Part shown: in pieces, positions 39,801-58,199 of the stretch
Position numbering within the stretch: the stretch's first letter is position 1
How the letters are laid out: each line of letters starts with the position of its first letter
NCBI RefSeq assembly: GCF_014805685.1
Contig: NC_060893.1
Span: 10,785,773 to 10,849,772, forward strand
Reading direction: 5' to 3'
Length of the DNA: 64,000 nt
DNA from: Silurus meridionalis
Taxonomy: Eukaryota > Chordata > Actinopteri > Siluriformes > Siluridae
The notes under the pieces: generated by a model
What the model was told of the DNA's origin: nothing
Database searches by the model: none
What the model saw: the letters and a program-made list of their open reading frames with translations, nothing else
Translations under genes and position numbers: made by a program

Positions 39801-40388
39801 ACAACAAATTTGAAGAATGTGCAAGTAACGTCTTCATAACAATATTCAGAAACTTAGCAGTTGGGTCAGGATTTGTACAGGGTCATAACACTTATCCATT
39901 CTTTATAAATACCGATATATCTCATGAATAATACAGATTTAATGAACATATAATAAACATATAAAGATAAATGGATTTACACAACTTGGCATTTCTGTTC
40001 CAAAACATTGCATGAATTTAAAGCAAATTATTTAGGAAACCACATGTTTATTTTTTTGTTGTTTGAATATAGTGAATTTAGTTGATGTCAGGATTACGTT
40101 ACACATCATTAATCACTCACAACTCTTCCTTGCCACACTTAATTGCCAGGCACGTGATAAAGTCTTGCCTCGCACCTCACAGGTTGTCTCATGTTTGTCC
40201 TTCATGGTTCTTGTTGTTTTGCTCAAGTCCAGGTTCTTTTCTTTGTTTTGTATAGAATTATCTGTACTGGCATATCTATTTCAAATAATATGACAATTGA
40301 AAATAATACAATATTTGCAGACTTAAAACCTGTCCAAAATGTTTATGTAGGATTCAGTGAATTTGCAGCAACTTTTTTTATCTATTAA
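36847..40388. other. unique DNA, no gene seen
   Basis: Frames of 60-78 codons are scattered on both strands without known domains. The part at 39530-39800 reads like a worn coding sequence in pieces, but I could not identify it. Confidence 0.4.
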
Positions 40389-40421
40389 GTAGCTAGCTAG
40401 CTAGCTAGCTAGCTAGCTAGC

Positions 40422-40490
<69 letters not shown>

Positions 40491-40491
40491 G
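40389..40491 (+). repeat. compound (TAGC)n(TAGA)n microsatellite
   Basis: About eight units of TAGC (40390-40423) switch cleanly to about 17 units of TAGA (to 40490). The TAGC part is made of self-complementary CTAG/AGCT palindromes, so each strand can fold on itself. Confidence 0.96.
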
Positions 40492-40828
40492 AGTGTACAG
40501 CTCTTAAAGAGCATAGTTCTTTACCATACATGCCTTTGAAAAGAAGGATTAACCCAATGTTTTTGCCAGTTATACTCAATATTTTGAAAACTATTTTCAA
40601 AAATACATTTAAAAGAAGCCACTGGTCATACCCTTGTTTGTGTCCTGATAAGCCTAATTGCCTTTTCATGAGCTCCAATCCTCTAATTAAAAACTTCATT
40701 ATACATTATACATTATACATATCCTGTGCCTAATATCTCATCAACACAAGGTTTTCAGCTATTTGCCTTGTAGTAATGCAATGTAATTATACTTTTTTTC
40801 ACATGCTTTAATATTTAGATACTATATA

Positions 40829-40842
40829 CGTATGTATGTATG

Positions 40843-40908
<66 letters not shown>
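40829..40908 (+). repeat. (GTAT)n(AT)n microsatellite
   Basis: Four to five GTAT units followed by about 30 AT units. Confidence 0.95.
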
Positions 40909-40912
<4 letters not shown>

Positions 40913-40985
40913 ACTCTTGAGCTTGGGGAGTTTCATGTCCTTGTAGGATTCTTCCAGGCTCGCCAGCTTCCTCTCACAATTCCCA

Positions 40986-41012
40986 TGTGTGTGCGTGTGC
41001 GTGTGCGTGTAG
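40986..41012 (+). repeat. short GTGTGC repeat
   Basis: A few units of TGTGCG with GT variation. Confidence 0.8.
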
Positions 41013-41265
41013 GTGTGTCTGGTGAGACACACATAGCTTCATGCAATATAGGTCTAGAGTTGTTTATAACATAATAATTATAATATAATACCCTTGTAAT
41101 ATGTGTAATGTGTCCTGAAAGTTCATCTGATATGTTTAAACCTATTTAAAAATTACTTATTTAAGGAGATATAAAAACCTATTTTTTTGACTGAATTTGA
41201 CATTTGACATTTTCATGACTGAATGCAATGCCTGTGGTAATACTCAGGTGGCGTTACTATATATA
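41013..41265. other. spacer, AT-rich
   Basis: Nothing specific could be supported. Confidence 0.35.
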
Positions 41266-41267
41266 TA

Positions 41268-42819
41268 CAGGGAGTGCAGAATTATTAGGCAAGTTGTATT
41301 TTTGAGGATTAATTTTATTTGAGGATTTAATTTGAACAACAACCATGTTCTCAATGAACACAAAAAACTCATTAATATCAAAGCTGAATATTTTTGGAAG
41401 TAGTTTTTAGTTTTAGCTATTTTAGGGGGATATCTGTGTGTGCAGGTGACTATTACTGTGCATAATTATTAGGCAACAACAAAAACAAATTCATACCCAT
41501 TTCAATTATTTATTTTACCAGTGAAACCAATATAACATCTCAACATTCACAAATATACATGTCTGACATTCAAAACCAAACAAAAACAAATCAGTGACCA
41601 ATATAGCCACCTTTCTTTGCAAGGACACTCAAAAGCCTGCCATCCATGGATTCTGTCAGTGTTTTGATCTGTTCACCATCAACATTGCGTGCAGCAGCAA
41701 CCACAGCCTCCCAGACACTGTTCAGAGAGGTGTACTGTTTTCCTCCTTGTAAATCGCACATTTGATGATGGACCACAGGTTCTCAATGGGGTTCAGATCA
41801 GGTGAACAAGGAGGCCATATCATTAGATTTTCTTCTTTTATACCCTTTCTTGCCAGCCACGCTGTGGAGTACTTGGGCGTGTGTGATGGAGCATTGTCCT
41901 GCATGAAAATCATGTTTTCTTGAAGGATGCAGACTTCTTCCTGTACCACTGCTTGAAGAAGGTGTCTTCCAGAAACTGGCAGTAGGACTGGGAGTTCAGC
42001 TTGACTCCATCCTCAACCCGAAAAGGCCCCACAAGCTCATCTTTGATGATACCAGCCCAAACCAGTACTCCACCTCCACCTTGCTGGCGTCTGAGTCGGA
42101 CTGGAGCTCTCTGCCCTTTACCAATCCAGCCACGGGCCCATCCATCTGGCCCATCAAGACTCACTCTCATTTCATCAGTCCATAAAACCTTAGAAAAATC
42201 AGTCTTGAGATATTTCTTGGCCCAGTCTTGACGTTTCAGCTTGTGTGTCTTGTTCAGTGGTGGTCGACTTTCTGCCTTTCTTACCTTGGCCATGTCTCTG
42301 AGTATTGCACACCTTGTGCTTTTGGGCACTCAGTGATGTTGCAGCTCTGAAATATGGCCAAACTGGTGGCAAGTGGCATCTTGGCAGCTGCACGCTTGAC
42401 TTTTCTCAGTTCACGGGCAGTTATTTTGCGCCTTGGTTTTCCACACGCTTCTTGCGACCCTGTTGACTATTTTGAATGAAACGCTTGATTGTTCGATGAT
42501 CACGCTTCAGAAGCTTGGCTATTTTAAGACTGCTGCATCCCTCTGCAATATATCTCACTATTTTTGACTTTTCTGAGCCTGTCAAGTCCTTCTTTTGACC
42601 CATTTTGCCAAAGGAAAGGAAGTTGCCTAATAATTATGCACACCTGATATAGGGTGTTGATGTCATTAGACCACACCCTTCTCATTACAGAGATGCACAT
42701 CACCTAATATGCTTAATTGGTAGTAGGCTTTCCAGCCTATACAGCTTGAGTAAGACAACATGCATAACGAGGATGATGTGGTCAAAATACTCATTTGCCT
42801 AATAATTCTGCACTCCCTG
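41268..42819 (-). mobile_element. Tc1/mariner transposon with perfect 25-bp terminal repeats (1552 bp)
   Basis: The outer 25 bases at 41268-41292 and 42795-42819 are perfect inverted repeats beginning CAGGGAGTGCAGAATTATTA. The element is flanked by TA on both sides (41266-41267 and 42820-42821), the Tc1/mariner target duplication. A second pair of related repeats, GTGCATAATTATTAGGCAAC, lies about 190 bases inside each end (41458-41477 and 42622-42641). This is the double-repeat (IR/DR) layout in which each arm holds two transposase-binding sites. The minus strand encodes the transposase in broken pieces between 41591 and 42603. Intact ends with a broken gene mean it could be moved only by another copy's enzyme. 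Confidence 0.95.
41591..42603 (-). pseudogene. Tc1/mariner transposase, frameshifted
   Basis: The start is the Met at 42601-42603. Piece 1 (42421-42603) has a helix-turn-helix DNA-binding region around CSSLKIAKLLKRDHRTIKRF. Piece 2 (41910-42329) has the first catalytic Asp in LWTDE and the region up to KQWYRKKSASF. Piece 3 (41722-41949) holds the second Asp in MQDNAPSH and the Glu in SPDLNPIENLW. Piece 4 (41591-41776) is the C-terminus, ending KKGGYIGH. There are 37 residues between the second Asp and the Glu, so the triad is of DD37E type. Piece 2 and piece 3 differ by a single-base change in an A run near 41912; pieces 3 and 4 differ by another near 41745; at least one more lies in 42330-42420. 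All three catalytic residues remain. Combined length, about 337 codons, is normal for the family. Confidence 0.93.
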
Positions 42820-42849
42820 TATAGATATTACTTGCCACTCATGGTAACA

Positions 42850-42852
<3 letters not shown>

Positions 42853-42932
<80 letters not shown>
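42853..42932 (+). repeat. (AT)n microsatellite
   Basis: About 40 AT units between the Tc1-like element and the inverted repeat. Confidence 0.96.
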
Positions 42933-42936
<4 letters not shown>

Positions 42937-43172
42937 TTTCCAGCTTCAAAAATGTTTTACAAGTTTAAAAGAAAAACATAGATTAAAAAAAAACTTTACT
43001 ATAGATAAATAGATAGATAGATACAACTTTATTGTCATTGCATAGTACAGGTACACAGCAACGAAATGCAGTTTGGCATCTACCAGAAGTGCAAAATGTA
43101 GCAGTCGTGCAAAAGTGCAGATAAATATATGGTCTTATTTACAGCAAGTGATAAATTTGTAAACATATGTAA
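42931..43172 (-). repeat. left arm of a long inverted repeat
   Basis: These 242 bases match 43350-43574 in reverse complement almost throughout. The arm contains, on the minus strand, a LINE-like 3' end (GACAATAAAGTTG followed by TATC units) plus adjoining non-repeat sequence (TTTCCAGCTTCAAAAATG near 42937). This arm retains 18 bases (about 43048-43065) missing from the other arm. Confidence 0.93.
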
Positions 43173-43349
43173 AAATATATATATATATATAGTCGACTGG
43201 TTATTTAGCTGCTAATTCTTAAATGCCATAATCTTTTAACCTTCACTTCTGCACATTACTCTTTAATGCCATAGCCTCAGAACCATTCCTGTACTCTAAA
43301 TTGATGTCCACACATCTCTGCACTGTTACTGCCTTTATTTTTATTCACT
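43173..43349. other. spacer of the inverted repeat
   Basis: These 177 bases lie between the arms. They begin with a short AT run, and the right part looks like the upstream portion of the same LINE-like 3' end, which the left arm lacks. Confidence 0.8.
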
Positions 43350-43574
43350 TTACATATGTTTACAAATTTATCACTTGCTGTAAATAAGACCATATATTTA
43401 TCTGCACTTTTGCACGACTGCTACATTTTGCACTTCTGGTAGATGCCAAACTGCATTTCGTTGCAATGACAATAAAGTTGTATCTATCTATCTATTTATC
43501 TATAGTAAAGTTTTTTTTTAATCTATGTTTTTTCTTTTAAACTTGTAAAACATTTTTGAAGCTGGAAATCTCAT
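43350..43574 (+). repeat. right arm of a long inverted repeat, with L2-like LINE tail
   Basis: This arm reads CTGCATTTCGTTGCAATGAC then AATAAAGTTG followed by TATC units, a form known from 3' ends of L2-like LINEs in fish, then continues into sequence that is also mirrored in the left arm. The match runs to ATCTCAT at 43574. Confidence 0.93.
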
Positions 43575-45318
43575 TGGAATACTTAAGTTGGGTCATCTGA
43601 CACATGAGATGACAGGAAAAATATAAGATGCAAAAAAAAAAAAGAAATTACAGGATTTAAATACAGCTCCTGCAAAACAGGAATATTGGATCAGCTCGGT
43701 GGGATTGGGGATGTTTTAATTTGCATATTCATAGAATCTGTATTTCCTCGATGAAGAAGAAATAGAGGAATGTTTCTTTTATGACTTTTATCTAATGCCA
43801 TATTTTGTAAAATCTCCATTGCAATCACAGCAATCAGTCATCAAACCAAATTTTGTGGTAAATTTTAAGACATAAACAAGAGAAAATAACACAGTGTGAT
43901 ACAGGTTACTGTTGGTGCTACGATTATAATAACTATTATATAAAAATGTCTAAATGACTATGACTGTTCTGCACAGTAAAGTTACTAACTACAATGTTAC
44001 ATCGGTCCAGCATAAGCAGTGAACTGTTTATATGTTGATACTTTTTACAGACCGTAAGGTATCTAAGGAAAGATAAACAAATTATAAATACTCATAGGAA
44101 TTCTTGCTTGGAGAAACATTGTGAACTTATTGATCAAGGTCTGTGAATGAGATTAAGTCTATTTTTCTAAAACCCTGACTATCTCTAATAAATGGAATGA
44201 AATTGAAAAGGCCAAACATTAGCCATACCTCTTAAATATCTTGCAACCTTAGCCAAATCTAAATAAGCTACAGTGGCAGAATGCAAACTAATGCCAGCAC
44301 GAGGCTACTTCTATTAATGCCAGATGAAGTTGCACATTTTTTAAACTCTGTTGTTTTACTGAATGCTTAGGATAGACAGGCCGCAGGCAGTCTGCCTTCA
44401 AATGAGAACCGGAGCAAGATCAAATTTATATTCTGTTGAGAAGCTGTACTCAATCATATGCGAATAACTCCAGTCCAGTCCACCGAAAGAGAAAATATAC
44501 ATCCACATTGGTAAACTCTTTGTAACAATCAGAGTTTTAATTTTCCAAACAAGATGACAGTAGAAACATCAAGCAAATGTGCACACAAACAAAAAAACAC
44601 AAACACATTTCAACACTTCTGGTAACTTTTCATGAAATGGTTGTGATGCATCCACATACCAAATCCTCCTGCTGTTTGTATGCAAGATCTTGTCTGTTGA
44701 TTTAGCAGTTTGAGAATTTTAGACTCCAGACGTGTCATCAGGTGCTCATCTCCTTCTCCAATGTGAGCCATCAGTGTGCCATGTCAGGCATGGAGAGGCA
44801 ATCACTGCAGGCCAGTACACTTTTTATTTATTTATAATCCCTGTGCAGTCCCTGACTAACAAACCCAGGGAGGCAGAGCTTGGGTGTTTATTTACCCCAA
44901 CTGATATCCGTGCCAATGGACCTCCCCTCGGGGTGTGTGGAGGGGGCATGCAGGCATTTCAGCATGTATGTATGAGTTAAGTGTGTGTTTGTATAGTTGC
45001 TGAGACAGTTACAGGGAGCCAGCCAGGAGGAGTTTGTCGTTGCAAACCAGTGGAATGCAACACTGAGCACAGCAGCGAGAATTGCTGTCCCATCTAGTGA
45101 TGTGTCTGGGTAAAAACTGTAAACAATGATATGTGAGCATCGAGCCTGATACCAAGGACCTCCAGACCAATCATTTGGAGGAGAACAGAGCTGGATCATT
45201 ACCCTGTCACTGAGATGTGTTATTCAATGGTAGGCGCTTATCACATGGAGGGCTTGTTCAATCACGCGCTCAGCAAAAGACCTTAAAGTGATGGGCAATT
45301 GTACGGCCTCAGGCAGAA
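43575..45318. other. unique DNA, no gene seen
   Basis: A repeat-free block at 44720-45310 has frames of 82 and 103 codons on opposite strands, neither with a known domain. Confidence 0.4.
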
Positions 45319-45364
45319 AAAGAGAGGGAGGGAGGAAGGGAGGGAAAGAGGGAGGGAGAGAGAT
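45319..45364 (+). repeat. purine-rich GGGA tract, G-quadruplex-capable
   Basis: Six GGG runs occur at 45326-45328, 45330-45332, 45338-45340, 45342-45344, 45350-45352 and 45354-45356, with loops of one and five bases. The first four already satisfy the quadruplex rule on the plus strand. Confidence 0.85.
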
Positions 45365-48300
45365 GCTCATATCCATGTTTCTTGTCTAAACACACACTCA
45401 CTGACAAGATGTATTCATGGCCTTAAAGACTTTACTTGGTGCCTGTAGTATATGTAAATGCTCGTTTAATGAGCATGTAAATGATATGGAGGTGAGCAGA
45501 TACATGCTACTCATTAGTAATGTAGATACCCTTTCCAAATTTTCTTTAATTACACAATATGAGACCCCAAAATATATATTAAATCAATGCTTAGACTTCA
45601 CATTTATCAAGTTGTGTAACACGATATGGCAAATCCAATCAAAATCTACTACAGCAAAATTATCATCAATATTACATCAGTATACACTAAATATGGAGCT
45701 AATGAGACATATTGTGCCATTGACAATGTTGGGCATATTGAAGGTCTTTGTTAATAATTTCATTGAAAAGAATGCCTCAATGTTTTTTTAGGAGAGGGGT
45801 GCATTAAAATATAAATAATCTGTGCAAAAAAACTGACATTCATTAGACTCACAATCATTAGTAAAAATGTTGTAGAAAATGGATTCTAATATAAAAATCA
45901 TATAATCAAAAGAATAAATTGTTTCATTAATTTGTTTGTTTTGCTCTTGGTTCTTTTTTCTTTTTTACATATTTGAAAAGCTGTATGCAAATTTTGCACT
46001 TATTTATTCTCCTATTTATTAACTTAAATGAAAATATCTCAAGTTCAAAGGGTTTTTGGGGGTGCATTTTTTTACACAATCATTTGTTAGTTTAGAACAC
46101 CTGGCACGCCGAGGCTGTAATTGTTGGTGCCCAAACTTTGTGAGAAACAATCCTAATCAGGTTGCCTGGGAACAAAAAGAGTTTAATGTCCTAATGGAGC
46201 GACAAAGTTCCACTTTTTAAAAGCCACACATTACTTGTGAAGTGACTTCTGTGTGTAGTTACCTGTGCGCCGCTGGTTTATTTTTACCTCCCTTCGCCCC
46301 CCTCATTCTTTAGTCGCTTCGGGAGATGGCGTTAGTTTGGCTTCATCTCTGACAAAAGATAAATGAGCTCGGGGTCTGTGGTGATCCACTATGGCTGCCA
46401 GGGGGTTCCAAAATAGCAAACTATTTTTCATAACAGGCCAAGTGATATGGAGTACGATGCAGCAGGCGGCCTAACATTTACCAGCTCTGAATATATGTAG
46501 GGATCGGATTTGTGCTCTTCTGTTTTTGTTAAAGTTTACTCAAAGAGTTAAGGTTATCCGTGTGTGTTGAAGAAGGTTGTTGGCAAAGACAGTGAGGAAC
46601 TGCAGTTGCATAGAGCTTCTATATTGGGAGCACAAAATTCATTCAACTAATCAATCAGTCTACAGTGTAATACACACACACACACACACACACACAAGCA
46701 ATATGATATATCCTTAGAAATCACTTCAATGCACAAATCAAATCAAATCTAAATCATTTTTTTCCATGCCATGCTCTGCCTTTACAATATTGTCCTGTAA
46801 TTAATGTGGAGGTGTAGAGCGACTCGAATCCTTTGACAGCCTCAGTTCGACACCTTCATTAATCACCTTCACAAGCACGCACAGAGATGGTGATAAAAAA
46901 GCTCACACAAAAAGAACACATAAAGATCATTGATGTATTATTTTTCTGGTCTTTTAAAATGTGAATTTTTTTGTTCTTCCTTTTTCTTTGCCTTATGAAA
47001 GTGTCCCGTTTCAGTGGGAGCTGCATGTCTAAAAAAAAGTTTCCTATTTAAATGAGCGTTGGTGAGTGGCAGAGGCGCTTTGAAGAGGCGAGCGTCAGAC
47101 ACAAACAAGAGCCGCAGCCCATTCCTGTGTTTGTGAGCCACTGCTGACACCTGATGGGTGATCAAACAGCAGTCTGCTCTCTCCTTCGCAATCCTCATGC
47201 GTGCTCATCTTTGTACTCATCTCCTGGCAGAGAAATCGGAAGACCATGTTACTGCAACAACCCTGAGCTCAATATTTACTGACGCCTCCATTATCACTAA
47301 GCCTCAATTGCCCTTTTTGCCATTGGGGACATGGCGGCGTTGATGTATTTATTTTATACTATAAAGTGGTGGAAATTAAGAAAAAACATTAAAAAAATCA
47401 TAATTTGCTGTATTTGAAATGATGTGATATGCTAATTCTAGACATGTGGCCATCTACAAGAAGATATATAAAATAAAAAATAGGAAGTGCTTATGCTAAT
47501 TATATTGAGCTTTTTATTTTTTATTATTTTAGTATGTAATAACATTTAATTGGTTTATAGCATTGTATATGTGATATGGTTATAGGCACTGATGATTAAT
47601 GTTATTTAATATATATAATGACTTTTAATGAGGTCCTGTATTCTCTCTTATATGGTGAAAATATTCTATATCCAGTGAGTTTAATACATTTCAGGATTCA
47701 TATTTTACATTAAAAGAATTCATTCTGATTCAAATTCAATTTAAGCAACATATTGTATATTAGTCAGAATTTCGCGAATTCTAAATAACATTTTATGATT
47801 TGTTTATTGTTTTAGCAGTGTGATTTATTGACCACTTTTGCAAAATGTGACCTTTTTTGCTTATCAAAATTCCATTCATTTCAGCTGCAGGCTGTATGTG
47901 TGCATGTGCATCATGAGGAGATCTGTGATCAGCAGCAGCAGTAGTAACAGCAGTAGGGCCGTGGTGAATGACAGTCCTACGGTGGCACAGACCAGTTCAG
48001 GTAGGGGCTGGCAGTGTGGACACACCTGGGTCTACAGGCAGATGGTAAGGGCTCGGAAAGGTTATGCAACACCATGCTCAGCCATATGTCTTGAAACAGC
48101 ATGGAAACTTCTGGAAACAGTGAGAGTTCCGCAGTGGCCATGACCCAAGAGGGAACGCAGGGCCAAGTGTGTTCCACGCTGATCCAAGACCAGGTGTTGA
48201 CCAACTGCTTTTCTCATGCTTTCATTTGGAAGATGTCTAGAGAGCGAGTGCACAGCCACTGACCTTTAGCTGAGATTAGAAGTGTGAGGAGCAAGCAGTG

Positions 48301-48775
48301 TCTAATATCACACAGGTTCCCTTTTCATTTCTCCCACTCCTAATGGGGCATACATTAAAGCAAAACAAAACACACACAAAAAAACCAAACATAAGCATCA
48401 TTGTGTAACTTGACGTTTTTTTTTTTTATATTTCCATTTTCCGCTTTGGCATTTTAAGAATAACAAAATGCAGCTTGTATTTTCCACTAGTCCTACAAGT
48501 CCAATTTGATCAAAATGAACATTTTGAAATAGTTACAGCTAAATAAACAACAAAGAACTGTTTCGGCAAAGAAAATCATGTTCGCTCATGCCTTAAGCTA
48601 TTGTTAGTTCCACAGAAAAATGAATGCGGGCAGCCAGTGTACTTTCTCCCTTTATATGGAAGCATCCCTTTTATTTCAAATATGGACTGCAGAAAGGAAT
48701 CTAACTACACATTAGACCATGAACACGCAATTATTCCAAATTAAACGGGGGGAAAAATTGCACACACACTTTCAC

Positions 48776-48780
<5 letters not shown>
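45365..48780. other. unique DNA, no gene seen
   Basis: A 124-codon plus-strand frame (45417-45791) and an 86-codon minus frame (46938-47198) have no recognisable domain. A short CA run lies at 46671-46695. The block 46080-46500 is a regulatory candidate, with an RFX-like GTTGCCTGGGAAC at 46161-46173. Confidence 0.35.
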
Positions 48781-48854
<74 letters not shown>

Positions 48855-48875
48855 AAGAGAAAGAGAGAGAGAGAC
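48781..48875 (+). repeat. (GA)n microsatellite
   Basis: About 33 GA units to 48850, then AAGA-type variants. The frame of repeated RE residues at 48719-48943 is an artefact. Confidence 0.96.
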
Positions 48876-50190
48876 TGTCTATTTTAATAGAAATAAATGT
48901 GTCAGTCAATTACCCATACAAAGAGAGCAGAAAAGTGGCTTGAAAAACACAGTATTTTACATCCCTTTCTCTTAATCACCATCACCGAAGCTTAGCAGCC
49001 CCTCCTCTTAGCCTATACACAATGCCAAAATGATGCTAATGGCAGTGCCAGCCTTGCCTGAGAGGACCACAATGATTGATGTTCGATATTACATCAAGGT
49101 GACTTCCATTCCTCTGCATCAGTGTGATTTTTTAGTGATCAATAATTAATAATTAATGGGATTTAAATTTACACAAGTAATAAACAACAACAAATGAATA
49201 TACATTTTCTATAAACCCACCAATATACTGCATATATTTTCGATTCTTTTATAAGAATTTACATTTTGAAGAATATTGCCTGGAATGTTTTTCTTGCACA
49301 CTTGTTCTCTAGACTTTGGATGTCACACTTGTTTCTGTTTCATTTAATATTTTGTGATTGAAGTCTGTAAAAACTGCCAATGATGATGCATATTGTGAGG
49401 CTTGACAAAATTAAAAGACTGACAACAGTTAAACATTATGGATAGTAAACATAAATCTGCAATTAAATAAATCTGCCACACATCTGTATGCACCGTGCCA
49501 TTTATACTAGTAATCTGTGAGGCTGTATAGTGTTAAAGGTTTTTAGCATTTGACATAAACCAGCTGAAAATGGAAAAAAGGAGTCACAAAGAGGAAATAG
49601 AGTTTGGCAGATGCTCACTTATAATGGCCAAGTGCCCGAGGTGTAAGTGTCAGCTGTAGAAAAGCCTTTAACCAAGGCGATATCTATGCCTGTTACACCA
49701 ACTAAGTATTCCTCTTTTTAAACTCACACACATGCACATACACACAAGCACACAAGCACACACACACACATGCACACACACACAAGCAGCTGTGCCCTCA
49801 GAGGGGCCCTGACACCTCTGCTACAATGCTGACCTGAGGAGAGATTCCCTATGGTTAGGGAAGGCTGTTCTCGAGCAGCAGGCCATGACAGTGTGAAAAA
49901 ATACCTGCTTTTTCAATGGGTCTGTGCTACACAATGGATTTGCATAAATTCTGCTCACAATGTCTTGCATTCATTGCTAGCATGTGGACTGTAACACATG
50001 GGTCATCCAGCATCTTCTGACCACTTGACCGAACCCCCCTTCAATCCCCACCGCACCCCATCCCTCTTTAGTCTCTCTCTCTCACAAACACACAGTTGCA
50101 CATGCAGACATTGCCTGAGGGCTACAGCAAAACCCAGCATCCACACAAAGAATGCCCCATGTGCAGGGCCACAAATTGCACATCAAACCA
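48876..50190. other. unique DNA with an imperfect CA-rich patch
   Basis: An interrupted CA-rich stretch lies at about 49726-49788. Nothing else could be supported. Confidence 0.4.
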
Positions 50191-50193
50191 ATT

Positions 50194-56760
<6,567 letters not shown>

Positions 56761-56763
56761 TGC

Positions 56764-56798
56764 CTCTCTCTCTCTCTCTCACACACACACTCACACAC
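56764..56798 (+). repeat. short CT/CA compound repeat
   Basis: About seven CT units followed by CA units with one TCA interruption. Confidence 0.85.
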
Positions 56799-58199
56799 AA
56801 ATATGCACATGTGTATGACTTGTATTTCCAAAGTACAGTGTACTGTAGATAGTAGGCCATCCTGTCCACCTTTTGGGAGACTTTGCTCTCGCAAGGTGAG
56901 ATGCAGCTAGAGGAGAAGGCAGGCTCGCGTTCAGCAGGGAGCGAGTGAGCCGCCGGGAGAGGCTCTTAACTTCTGTCAGGCACAAATAACCACGCCATTT
57001 TTCACCTCCTGATTTTGAGCCCAGCAAGTCTCCCCAGTCATTTGAACTCTACACACATGCCATGATTCAATTTCGACTCTGGACACTTTGAGAGGCATGA
57101 GAGCAACAGATCTGAAAACAACACACCATGATGCAACTATTTATCTCCCCACCATGAAGTAAAACAGGAACTTTTAGCTCTAGGGTTCTGTATGTACTTT
57201 AAATGTACTTTATAGTCTCATGTCTTGGTTTTCAAGGGCAAGGTTTAAAACTCTATGGTGTATGTATTTCATATTTTCACATTGAAATTGCCTGTTAAAA
57301 AAGGCATAGAGGATATAGTTTAGATAATTGTTGTGGGTGGGTGGGAGAATGAGTGTAGCAGTTCAGGCTCATCTCCCAGTGTTGACGGAGATCTTTCAGA
57401 GCTGCTAGGTGGTGCTGTTTGGTAGCATAGCATGCCAGTGAAACAACTTGTTCTGTTTCTGTCAATTACCAGTCAGTGGTAATCTGTAGTCATCACTGAT
57501 CCTGTCTAAAAATATTTACTGAATGACTATATACCATTTAAGATAAATAGCAATAATGTGGCTAGTAGTGAAAAGTTTTCTTGAATTTAACTTCAACACA
57601 AATGTCCCTATGTCCGTTTTTGACCCTGTTTGGCAGGTCCTGATAAGGTAAACTGTTTTTTTAACAAAAAGTAAAAAAGTGAAACTTTTTTGGTTACTGA
57701 GGTGAAGGTTAGAATTATAATTTAGGTGTAGGCTTAACCTAATACAGCTGCATTATTAATTATGTCAATTGAAGGTCCTAGCAAGAATAATAATACAAAC
57801 ATGTGTGTGTGTGTTTGCATGTGCATGTCAGGTCTCTCTGTGCTATGCTTCACATTTCACATCAGTCATTCATTTGAACTGCCACGAACGTGTCACTCAA
57901 TCTATCAGTTTGATGCCTCTGTCAGATCAGGATCTTACATGCATTCGTTTCCCTCTGTATTCACTCTGCATTCTCACCACCATTTCAAACTGTCATTTTC
58001 TTTCCATGAATGAATAATATGTGGCTCATATGGCAGATAATGGATTTATTTTTTGCAGTGATAGAATATGAAGAAAATTACACTTTCTGTTTTTAATTTT
58101 TATTATTATTACTATTATTTTTTGTTTACATTTTTTCTATGTTTGGTTTAAATGCTGTATTGATTTTGAGCAAACTATTTACATGTACACCTTTTACAT
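56799..58199. other. unique DNA, no gene seen
   Basis: A GC-richer block at 56870-57020 has no recognisable coding frame. A poor CTCF-like match (CTGCTAGGTGGTGC, 57402-57415, about 11 of 14) is present. Confidence 0.35.

Noticed and set aside
42001..42231. 76-codon plus-strand frame
   Set aside because: It is antisense to the Tc1-like transposase.
42199..42393. 64-codon minus-strand frame inside the Tc1-like element
   Set aside because: It is on the coding strand but in a shifted register over most of its length; the recognisable transposase residues there lie in the other frames.
57402..57415. CTCF-like site CTGCTAGGTGGTGC
   Set aside because: Only about 11 of 14 core positions agree, including a change in the key GGC; too weak to rank with 7607 and 9157.
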